A DNA stretch of 64,000 nt from Rhodospirillales bacterium (GTDB lineage: Bacteria > Pseudomonadota > Alphaproteobacteria > Rhodospirillales > Casp-alpha2), in the NCBI GenBank assembly GCA_021775095.1, contig JAJFII010000005.1, positions 25,393 through 89,392 on the forward strand, in the 5' to 3' direction. A program made the translations under genes and the position numbers. Within the stretch, counting starts at the first letter, position 1. Each line of letters starts with the position of its first letter. This document shows, in pieces, positions 1 to 12,000 of this stretch. Under the pieces are notes generated by a model. That model saw nothing but the letters and a program-made list of their open reading frames with translations, made no database searches and was not told the origin of the DNA.

Positions 1-3000
1 CCTGCAGGCTGGTGTTTGTATCCGTCGCCGTGATCACCAGATCACCCGCCGCAGTCAACGCCACCGCCTCAATTTCGAATTGGCTGGCGAGTTTTAAAAT
101 ATCGGTTCCGGCGCCCGGAATAATCCTGTCATTGCCGGGCGAGAAGATAAACGTATCATTACCGGCACCCCCATCAAGCAGATCATTGCCCAAGCCGCCA
201 TCCAGGGTATCGTTGCCAAGCCCCCCGGTAAGGGTGTCATCACCACGATTGACCGGGCCCTGGTAGTTTGATGAAAAACCACCATTTTCAGCACCAGTGC
301 TCAGTACGATTTCATCGGGTCCCAGACCGGCTGTGGCCGAGATCTGCGCCGTAATGTTGCCGGCATTTGCGTTAATCTGTGCAACGAGCCCATCGCGGGC
401 GTCGGCCACCGTATCCGTTGCGGCAACCGCATAGGTAACTGAATTGACGGAATTGATGACCACTGTCAGCACATCACCGGCACCAATCACATCATCGATG
501 ACAAGCAGATCCTCCTGTCCCAGGCCATCGGGAGGACCATTTACGGTGACGGTGTTATCATCTGCGGGAGAGCCGTTCGTCGCCGTGACTGAGACGACGA
601 TATCAAAACCATCCGCACCGGTCAGTCGAAGGGTATCCGTGCCCTCCGCGACAGCTGCGGCCAACCCGTTAGGGCCTTCACCGATGATCTGAGCCAACAG
701 GTTATCGCGCACGTCGGCAATCGTCGCATCTAACGAAGTAACTGTATAAACCGTGGCAAGTTCATTATTGGAAATATAAATAGAGTAGGAGTCGCCTTCC
801 TCGACCGTTCCCGAAAGGGTCACATCAATAATTTTTGGCTGCGCCTCATGCGACGGCTGGACGACAGTCGTCGTCATCGCCTGATCATCAATCGCAGTCC
901 GGTTTGTCGCGTTCGCTACCAGAGCAAAGGAGCCGCCGGCTGAAGCGGCACGGATAACCAGTTCCTGCTCGTCGCCAGCTGTCTGGGCAACCACCTGGCC
1001 GTTGACCCGGGCATCGCCATTGATATCGGTTATAAATCCAGCGACCAGTTCGCCAGCGCCATCGCCAGGCCCGACAGTCCGGGTAAATTCGATGCCGTCA
1101 AGGGTAATATGATACTGATCGCCGGTTTCTAAAGTGCCGCCAAACAACAAGGCTTCGGCCCGGGTGGTCGCGCCCGTGCGCACGGCACCGACCGTGTCGT
1201 CACCCACCAGCACGTCATTTCCGGCGCCACCGTCAATGACATTGGCCCCATGGCCGCCGGTGATGGCATCATCCTGGGCGGAACCGATGATGTTTTCAAT
1301 TGACCGGACCGTATCGATTGATTCCGCTTCTGCGCCAAAGATCCCGGTCTCGATTTCGCCCGTATTGAGATTGGCTGTAATATTTTTGCCACCGGTAAGC
1401 CCGCGGTAAATAATGGTGTCGGTGCCCAGGCCGCCATCCAAATTATCGTTATAACGGCTGCCGGTTAGGACATCGTTACCGGCACCGGCGGAGACGCTGG
1501 ATCCGGTAAATTGCAGATCTGTCGCCAGGGTGATTTTATCGGCACCATCGCCGCCGATAATGGTTTCCGTATCGGTAACAGTGATGATATTGCCCAGATC
1601 ATCGAGGTTCAAAGTGTCGCCGCCCTCGCCGCCGTCGAACACATCGCCTTCTTCCGCCGTGCCGACCAGCGTGATGGCATCATTACCAATGGATCCGGTG
1701 ATGTCATCCTTCTGGCCATTGGTCAGGATGACCGTATCAATTCCCGAGACATTAAACTGTCCACCCAATACCGAGACCTGGAAACTCACTATCGCCGTTG
1801 AGGTCGCGTTTTGAGAATCACTGATTGTGTAGGTGAAACTGTCAGGGACAACGTCACCGACAGAAGCATTGGTCAGCCCTTCGGCACCAAAGGCGTTATA
1901 GGTAAAGCTGCCATCAGTGGCGACGGTTATGGTTGCACCCAAGGCACTGACCGTATCAAAACCGCTGACAAACAGGCCTGCGCGGTCAAGAATATCCGGA
2001 TCCGTATCGTTAACCAACAGCCCCGATGCGGCATCCACACTCAAGGTTACATTTGACGCGGCGGCGATATCGACATCGGCAAAAGCGAGCGGCGCATCGT
2101 TGGTACCGGATATGAGAACGGAAACCGTTGCCGATGATGATCCCGCATTCACCGTGTCGCCGGTCAGGGTATAGGCATCATTAGCGGTCAGGGCGGAAAC
2201 TTCAAACTGGTCGCCGTCCGCACCATCGAAGGTTTCAACCAGGGCGTTTGTCGTTGCGTCACTGGCGATTGCACTTCTTAACCCGGTCACAACATCGCCA
2301 AGTGTGGCGTCGCCTGACAGGACCGTATAGGTAATTTCGTTGCCACCGATTGTCAGAGAATACACATCGCCGGTTTCGACGGTGCCGCCCACGAAAATGG
2401 TATCTGCCCGGGCACCGCCTCCTCTGTTGGAGCTTGAAATACTGACAAACTGATTGTCCAATCCGGCACTGGGGTCGGTTACCGTATAGGTGAAGGTATC
2501 GGTCAGGGATTGTCCCTGGGCCAGATATTCGTAGGCCTCGCCCAGAGTGTCCGGATCGTAAAGCACGTCCCCCTGGGCGACATTTTTGGTAGTGGTGCGA
2601 ATTTCGATCCGGTTGTTATTGGCGGTACCCGCGTCAATGACATCTGAAATGACATTAAAGGGTGTGCCGGGTGTCGCCGCAGTCAGGGTAATGGCATTTA
2701 AGGAATTACCGGCTGCGGCCGCCGTAACCACCGATCCCACACTGCTGTCTGTAACCGCCTGGACAATTCCCGCCCGAACACTGGCCAGGGTTGCACCTGA
2801 GGGGGCGGTATAGGTTATCGACACACCATTGATACCAAGGATGAACAGATCGCCAGCGTCGATGGTACCTTTCAGAGTTAAGGTATCGACCTGGGCAACC
2901 ACGTCGCCGACACCGGCCAGGGCTAATGTTGCACCGGCCGCCGATGTGGCGCTGTCCAGGGTGACTGTCAGCGTATCGCCATCCACATCCACATCGTTGG

Positions 3001-6000
3001 CCAGAAGGTTCCGGGAGATGACTGCACCATTTTCAAACCCTGCAAGAGTATCAGCAGTGGCCACCGGGTTGTCGTTTTCGCCGAAAATACGAACGGTCAC
3101 CGTCGCCGTATCAAATTCGCCTTCGCCATCGGTAATGGTATATTCGAAAATATCGTCAAAAAAAGCGCCGGCAGCCAAACCATCGGTCGCCGTGGCCGAC
3201 GCCGTATAGGTGAAGGTTCCGTCTGTCTCTTCAACGACGCTTCCTTTTTGACCCTGCCCGAAGGTCTCAAAACTTATGACATTGCCATCCTGATCGCTAT
3301 CGTTTTGCAAGACGTCGATGTTTACAGACCCGCCTTCGCCAACGCTTATGCTGTTGTCGTCGGCATAAGAATCGTCAACGGCGACGGGCGCACTGTTCGA
3401 TCCATTGATGGTAAGAGTAAGGATCTCGGTTGTCGTGGTGGCTTTGTTATCGACGGACTCAACCGTCGCGCTGAACCGGGTTGACGGATTAATCGCCGTC
3501 AACACAATACCCCGGTCACCAGAATCGGAAGCCACAACCGTATCGGAATGATCGGTGTTGATCTTGTTAACCAGAGCGCTGCGAATTTCTGTTAAATCGG
3601 CCTCGGACCCGGTGACCAGGTATTCAACCGCGTCGCCATCAATGGCGACAATAAATTTATTACCGGCTTCGAAGGCACCATATAACTTAACAAAATCGAC
3701 CTGTTGGGTGTCGGCAGCGTTGGCCGTGGTTGTTGTAACCACCGCATCGTTATCGAGGGTCTTGCCAGCATTTATTGCTGAAACACTGGTGGTAAATCCG
3801 GTTCCGGCAGTTTTTGCGGTGAGGGTCAGGACACCATTAGCAGACCCGCTCGCCGCATCCACCAGCCCGTTTACCGTTGTATTCAGACCAATGGCTTCCA
3901 CCAGTTTTTCGCGAACCGCAGCAAGGGTGGTTTCATCGGCGGTCACGGCAAAGTCGACCTGAGTGCCGTTCACCGTGACGCTGTATACGTCGCCAACTTC
4001 CGGGGTACCGGAAACCGTAACCGTATCAATTTGCGCCGTATCGGAAGCACCGTCGATTTGGGTTTCCTGGCGCAAACTGACGCCGCTGGTGGCATGGGCG
4101 GTGGCGCTGAAAGTCGTTGCCGCGTCAACCGCCGTTAAAAGAATTCCGCGATTACCGGATACGCTGGCGACAACATTGGCACCATGATCCGTATTAATGC
4201 GGGCGACCAGGGCCGCCGTTATGGCCGCCAGATTCGCTTCATCCCCAGTCACCTGATAATCAACATCAACGCCATTAATGACGACCGTGAAGATATACCC
4301 GGCATCGAAGGTTCCGGCCAATTTCACCAGATCCGTCTGCGTGCTTTGACTGATGTTGGCGGTGGTGGTTTTTACAATAACCGCATTGTCGTCGGTGCTC
4401 CGGCCGTTGATTGCGGTGGCAACTGTCCTAAGCGCCGTGCCGGGAACAATCGCCGTTAACGTCAATCCGCCGTTTCCGGCGGCTACTGTGCCATTGGCGA
4501 TGGCGCTAAACGCCGCATCGCCATCCATGGTGGCGACCAGTTTGGTGCGGATACCGGCAAGTGTTGTGTCCGAAGCCGTCGCCTTATAACTAACGCTAAC
4601 GCCATTGACGGTAACGCTGTACAGATCACCTGTTTCCGGTGTTCCGGCGATGGTAACGGTATCAACCTGGCGCGCGGCAACAGCCCCATTGGTCAGACTT
4701 TTATGGCGGGCAATGATACCATCGGTCACCGTGTAGGTAATCTCATCCTCAGCCGACTGGCCGACTGGGATGGCCAGGGCCGCAGCGAGATTGGCCGAAT
4801 AAATCAGGCTTTTTTCAGAAATGGAAACCGTCCCATAGGCACCCGCTGAGACGGCTGAAATATTCAGCTCCTGAGGGTCCACATCATCGTCGTTTTCGAG
4901 GACACGCACATTGACCAAACCCGTCGCCGAAACGGCTGCGCTGTCGGCGATCGTATCGGGCTCGTCATTAACCGAATTAATGGTCAGCGTCACCTGGCCG
5001 GAATCAAATCCCCCGTTGCCGTCCGTTACCCGATACTCGAAGGTGTCAGTGCCATTAAAATGGGCGTTCGGCGTATAAACAAAAGTGCCGTCTTCGTTGA
5101 TTGTCAATGATCCGTTTTCCGGCTCGCCGCCTAATTGCGGCGCATAGGTCAAGTTATCGCCGTCGGCATCGGTGGCGACCAGATTACCGCCAATGGAGGT
5201 CTGATTAATGACACTATCTTCATTTCCGCTGGCCGAAAAATCGGGCGCAATGGGTGCCGAATTTGCACCGGTTAACGTGACGGTTACGGTTTTTGTGTCG
5301 GTTCCGGCGTGGTGGGCGATGGCCGCCGTCTGGAAACCAATGCCGGCAGTTACCGCCGTCAGCAGAACTTCGCCGGGGGTCGCGGTGCTCGACGCTAATA
5401 CTTTGCTGCCCGCTGTACCATCGCCATTGATGGCACTCACCAACCCATCACGCACACCATTGATGCCGTTTTCAGCACCCGTTGTCTCGTAGGTTACGGT
5501 ACGTCCGTCAACGGTCACACTGTAACGGTCGCCGGCTTCAACCGAACCCGAGATGACAACCCTATCGACCTGTTTGACGCCGACACTGTTTGCGGTAAGA
5601 TTTGCGCTCAAGGTCGCCGCATTGTCGTCAGACCCGACCGTCCCGTCAGAAACCGTATAAGTGAAGGTATCGGTACCGGTAACGCCGGCTTTCAGGCTGG
5701 CGTATTCGCCGTTCGGGTCGTACTCGAAGGTGCCATTGTCTTTAATGGTCACAAAAGCACCGACCGGAGTGGCGCCCGCCGCCAACAGGCTGCTGTCGCT
5801 CAACTGCACCCGGTCACCATTGCCGACGGTCACCGGAACTCCATTGATTTTGGCGACGCTTAGGACGTCACCGGTATCAATATCCGTATCATTGGCCAGG
5901 GCATCAATTGTTACTTTGGCGTCGTCGCTTGCTGACGTGACAAAATCGGCAATGGCGTCCGGCGCATCATTTACCCCCAGGACATCAATGGTTACCGTGG

Positions 6001-9000
6001 CGGCGCTATATCCAAACTCGTTTTTGATGGTGTAGGTAAAACTGTCCGGCCCGTTGTAATCATCCTTAGGCGTATAGGTAATAATCCCATTTTGATCACC
6101 GGCCTTGGTAACGACGTTCAATTTGTTGGTCGCGCCGCTGTCGTCGGTTTCAGCGATTGTCGTGGTCAGTGGCGCGCCGGGCGCGAGCGCCGTCAGGGTC
6201 AATTCCCCACTGCTGCCTGCAGCCTCCGCTTTGACAATCAATTTGAGTTTGCTGTCCAAATTTATCGCCGCCGCCAACAGCGACGCCAGATTATCTGTGT
6301 TGGCTTCGGTAGCGATATTGACGACAAAATTCAGACTTTCACCATTGACGGTAATGGTATAGGTCTCATCGGCCTGCATGGTCGAAGCGGCACCGTCGGC
6401 TCCGCCGACAAACGTCAAGGTGTCGACCTGGGCGGATATCGACACCGTGCCAAACTTGGCAATACCGACCGACGAAACCGTCGCATCCGTCAGCGGATCG
6501 CCGCCTGCAGTTCTGTCATTATTCAAAACGTCAATTTCAATGGCCGTATCTTCGTTACCCGAAGCATTGGGATCGTCATTGGCCACGGGTTTGGCAGCGG
6601 CGGCGATTTGTGCTGCCTGTAAAAGGGCTTGTTCGGTGGCGTTGGCCAGGGCCTGCTCAAACTGGTCACGTCCGGCTGACGCCTGACCGGCAGCCTGTTC
6701 GGAGGCTATATTCTGGGCATTGGCCAGAGCCGCCGCCTCGGCCGCATCAGTGGCGTCATTTGCCGCCGTCGTGGCGCTCGATTCCGCCGTATCGGCGAAG
6801 CCGGTCAAGGTGTCGGCCTGGTCGCCGGTCGGCAGATAATCGGGATCGGCCTGCAGGGCGGTAGATTTGGTTTGTTCGGCGACCACCAGATCACGGGCCC
6901 CATCGGCGTTTGCCGCTTCGGTAACCGCCGTGGTTACGGCATCTTGAATTATCGACGAAATTTCCGATGCCAGTTTCAAACCGCTTCTAAAGGCGACCAA
7001 AGCCGATTCAACGCCGATGTTATTAACTTCGGTGGTGTTTTCGACAGCGACACCGGCATCATTGACCGCCGATGCGGTTACCGTGAAACGATCAGCGGCG
7101 GCGGCGGCGGCGGCATCAACACCGTTCCGGGTGAGGATAATTTCACCGGCGTTAAAACCGGCTGCCGCCGTGACCAGGCCGTTTACATCAGTATCATCGG
7201 TGATTGCGGTAATGATTTTATTGCGAACGATGGCCAGGGTATCACCATCGGCAACCGCAACTTCGATCGTATCTCCGGCTACATTGGCGATATCTGTCAC
7301 CCCGTTAAGGGTGGCATCGGCACTGTTGTCGACGGCATCTTTAACCAGGGACGAACTAAATGCCGTCCCCGCGACCTCGGCCTGCAGCAAAATTTCGCCA
7401 CTGGCGTCACCGGTTGACGCTTCAACAACTCCGCCAATTGCGCTACTGCCGTTCACTGCGCCGACAATCGCATTGCGAATGGCCAACAGGTTATCTGCCG
7501 CATTCAGGGCAGCAACGTCGGCGGTTACCGTATAGGTTACGCTTTCGCCCGTCGCCAGGTTGACCGTGTAGGTATCTCCGGTCGCCCCGGTGTTGGTTAG
7601 GGTAATCTTATCGACCTGGGCGACGCCGATTTTTACGCTGTAACGATCGACAATCGCTAAATCACCGCGAATGGTTACCTGCGCTTGCTGAGTGGTGACA
7701 GCAATCGAATTATCGAGTTCGGTAATAATCTTTGTTAGGGCCGCCGATGTTTCGGTACCCTTGGTCGTCGAATCACTGGCAATGATCTGGTCGATTGACT
7801 GAACCGCACCCTTTGCTGTGATCGGGTTATCGATGGCAGATGAGATATTACCGTTTGCGTCGCGCGATATGGTGACTGTGGCCTCTGCAAATCCGCTGCC
7901 ATCGGATTTTGCATAAACAAAGGCATCCGCCGTGGTTTGGCCGTTCTCAAGGTCCGTCAGGGCGCTCGTCTTCGCCACATAGCTCACCGTACCGTCAGTT
8001 GCTACGGTGACCGTGCCTTTGGCACCGTTGCTGGCACCATTGGTCGCGGCGGCGGCTTGCGCGACTTCTTCTTTAGCCTGACTGTTGGTCGCGGTTTCAA
8101 AATCTGCCGCAGCCACTAACGTGGCACCGGTATCGGCTATGGCCGATTTTGCATTTAAAACGGCACTGTCGCCCGATGCGAGTGCGGCGTTTTTCGAAAC
8201 ATCCGCTGCCTCGGCCGACGCATCGGCGGATTCCTTTGCCGAATCAATGCGGGCAATCGCGGCCTTGGCCTGCAACTCAAACCTGTCTTCGTCGACGGAA
8301 TTGGCCAAGGTCGACTGGGCCCGGGCATTAATCGCCGATTGACCCGCAGAATTGGCGTCCGCTCGGGCCGCAACGACGGCTGCCAAGGCTTCGTCGGCAG
8401 CGGTTTTTGACGCCTTAGCCAATGTAACGGCAACGCTCGTCGCGGCGGAATTATTGATGATCGCGTCGGCCGCGGTTTTAATTGACTGGGCGGCCTGCGT
8501 GGCGGTGCCGTTAAAGGTCGTATCAACCGCTTTTGCCGCCGCGATCAATGCGGCCTCCGCCGCATTGGCAGCGGTTATCGCATTGGCGGCGGCGGCTTCC
8601 GCCGCGTCAGCGGCGGCGTCCGCATCAAATCGATGGGTCTCAATGTTGGCAATTTCATTGTCGTCGAGGGCCAGATCTGCCTTGGCCTTGGCTGTCGCCG
8701 CATTTGATGCGGCTGTGGCGGCGGCCTGGGCCGCGCTCGGCGTGTTGTCGACGGTTTTCGATGCCGCATTGTCTTCTGCGATGGTTTCGGCAGTTTGGGC
8801 TTCGGTTTTTATGCGATTGGCTTCGATCGATATTAATGCTTTTTCGGCGGCCTGCGTCGCCTTCACCAGTTCCGTGGCGGTCAATGCCGCCTGTTCGGCA
8901 GCCTCGGTCGCGGCCTCCCGTGCCAGATCATCGGCACCGCTCAGGTTGCCGACCGTGCTGACGATTGTTGCTGCAACGTCGTCGTTGCCGGCGGCGACGA

Positions 9001-12000
9001 CACTTGCTGTGAAGGCCGCACCGGCAACTTTTGCGGTCAGGGTGATTTGCCCGTCGCCCGTACCTTTGGCCGCCGTCACCACGTCGCCGACTTCGTTGTC
9101 GGTCCCCGAATCCGTTGCTTCGGCAATCTTTGTGATGATCGCATCGCGAACCGCGTTTATGGAGAAAGTATTGCTGTCGTCACGCTCCGTGCCCAGCACT
9201 TCGTAGATCAGCTGCAAATTCTCAACTTTTACCGTAAAAAGATCGCCGGCTTTCACTACCCCGGAAATGGTCAGGGTATCGACCTGACTAACCTGGGTCA
9301 CATCGTTCATGTTGGCGGTCGTCGTCGCCAGGGAAATGGCGTTGCCGGCGCTGCCACCATTAACGGTGGTTGCTGCCGCCGTGAACCCGGCACCGGCATT
9401 TTCGGCGGTCAGGGTAAATTGTCCGGTCCCGTCGGTCGAGGCCGCCGCAACCACCTTGCCGGCATTGGGATCCGCATTGATGCGATCTACCAGTTCATCG
9501 CGTATACCGTTGAGATTAAATACCCCGTTGGCATCGGTTTCTGTACCATCGAGCACCACTTCAACTTCGTAGGTATCGTTTATTTTAATCCGGTAAATGT
9601 CACTGATTTCGGCCGTTCCGGATATGGTCACTGTATCAACCTGGGCAACGCCACCAGCCGTCGCCGCTGCCGCCGTCGCCGCATCCGCTGCTGCCTGGGC
9701 ATCGGTTCTGGCAGAGGCTGATTTTGGACTGTTGGCTAAAGCCTCTGACGCGTCAGAGGCCTGGTCTTCCGCCGTATTTGCCAAGGTGACCGCATTGCCC
9801 GCGAGGCTCGCCGCCTGACTTGCCCGCGCCTGCACAATGCTGGAACTGACAGCTGTTGTGACTTCAAAATTCGCCGTGTTGGCCACATTACCGGCATCGG
9901 TGGCACTTGCGCTGGCAAAAAACGCCGTGGCCGTTCCCAAACTCAGCAGGAGAACACTCGGGTCGGCACCGGCCACCGCAATCACGCCACCGCCATTACC
10001 AATGGCGGTGACCAACAGGTCGCGCATTGCTTCGACACTTTGCTGAGCCAGCGAACCATCTGACTGTACTGAATAGGTTGTCGCATCAATGGTGACGCTG
10101 TAACGATCCCCATCTTCAACCGCACCGCCCGCAGCCAGCGTTATTTTGGCCGCCGCCGCGTTGGGTGCCAGGATGGCGTTGACCTGGTCGCGTATGGCTG
10201 CCGCATCGCTCGAAGCACCGAGCGCCGTGCCATCCGTCGCCCCATCACCGGCTGCCGCACTGGCCTCGTTAAACGCTGTTTGCGCCTTGGTCACATCAAC
10301 CGACGCAAGCGCCGTTTGCGCCTTTACCGATTGAGCGGTCGCCGTGGTCGAGGCTTCCGTCGCCGACAACAGGGCGGCCTGGGCGTCGGCAACGGCCTGT
10401 TCGGCCTCGCCAAGGGCGGTCTGCGCCCGGGAATTGGCCTGTTCGACAGAGGCGTATATTTTCGGATCAATGGTTCCGGCGGCTTCGACGCTGTCGAAGG
10501 CGGTTTTTGCCGCTGCCGCATTAGTGCTCGCCGCTGTTGCAGATATTTTTGCCTCCAGCAGACTGGCCGCCGCCTTTAAAACCGCATTGGCGGCAACTGC
10601 CGCAGCGGCCTGCGCCGTACCGGCGGCTTCAACCACGGCCTCCGCATCAGATAAACGCGCCGCAGCTTCTGATTTTGAGGCCAACGCATCGGCCGCTGCC
10701 GCCGCCGCTTTGTTGGCAGCTGCTTCCGCCGCCGACTTGGCCGCCGCCAGGGCTTTGGTCGCCGCATCGACTAGGGCGGTTTCCCGCGCTGCGCCGGTTT
10801 GTGACGCCACCACCGCATGGGCGGCTGCCACCGTTGCACTTGCCGAGGCGGACGAAGCGGCCTGGGCCGCCGAATCCGCCGCCGCATTAATCGATGCGAC
10901 CTTCGACAGTTGGGCGGAATTGGCCTGGTTTTGTGCGGCAATCAAATCTTGCGTCGCCGGCACAGCGGCATTGGCATCAATGTCATCGCGTCCAGCGGCG
11001 CGGACGGCGGCAGCCTTGATGGCGGTGACGGCGGCGGCCACCGTGTCCGCCGTCAGCGACAGTCCGAGGCCCTTTGCCGCAGCAACGATGACCGCAGCAG
11101 CGGCATCAGCAGCACTTGAAGCGGCCGTCGAAGCGGCCGCAGCAGCGTCCTCGTCCAGAGTTGCCGTTTGCGACGCTGTTTCAGCATCTATCGCCCCGTC
11201 GGCAGCGTTCTTTGCCTCCGTTTCCGCATCACCAACCGCTTTCGCTATGGCCTTGACGATGGCATCAACGGCTTTATCGGCCCGTTCCTGGGCAGAGGAC
11301 TGGGCACCGATTTCAAAGGCTGCGGCAAAACCGGCGGCGGAAGCCGCTTCGGCGGCAACCGCAGCGGCAGAGGCTGCGGCGCTGGCCGCCTGGGCGGCGG
11401 ACTGTTTGGCAACACTGGCCGCCAATGTGGCCGCGTCAAACGCCGATTGCGCCGCATTAACAGCTGTCACCGCATCGGCCAGGGCCTTGGTCGCCTGGTT
11501 AATCGCCGAATCCCAAACCAGCTCAATGGCCGTATCGATACTGTCATTCGAATCGTCCGCCGCCAGCCGCTGCGCTTTCACCTGGGCGAGGGCATTTGAA
11601 CGGGAATTGCGGGCCGCTTTGGCGGCCGCCAGGGTCACATTTGGTTCAACCACGTTGGCCGCTGCGACCTGCGACTCCTGAGCTGCGGTTTGGGCCGAAT
11701 TGGCGGCGGCGGAGGCCGACGCTGCGGCCTCTGACGCCGATAGTTTGGCGGCCAGTCGGGCCGCCGAAGACGCCCCATTGGACCAGGCGGCGGCGGCAGA
11801 ACCGGCATTTGCCGCTAGCGAACTTGCCGCCTCGGCCTCACCGGCGCGGGTTTGCGCGGTTGTCGAAAAGCCGGACGCATCTCTTGCCTGGTTAAACGCC
11901 GCCAATCCCTTACCGTTAGCCACATTCGCGGCAGCAGCAGCAGCCGATTGGGCCGCATCGGCAGCGGCTTGCGCCTGTTCATAAAAATTCCGGGCGGCTT

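Noticed and set aside
3390..4680. Possible CRISPR-like or tandem DNA repeat
   Set aside because: The repetition is at protein level (four ~105-residue modules); DNA copies are too diverged and too long to be CRISPR.
6092..6622. 176-codon plus-strand ORF and neighbours at 6872-7535
   Set aside because: Antisense to cadherin-like and ~105-residue modules that read coherently on the minus strand.
8352..9206. 284-codon plus-strand ORF
   Set aside because: Same mirror effect opposite the second Ala-rich segment and two of the ~105-residue modules of the giant protein.
10344..11681. 445-codon plus-strand ORF rich in Ala and Ser
   Set aside because: It is antisense to the Ala-rich stalk; GCN codons give open NGC-type frames on the other strand. 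No ribosome site or family match.
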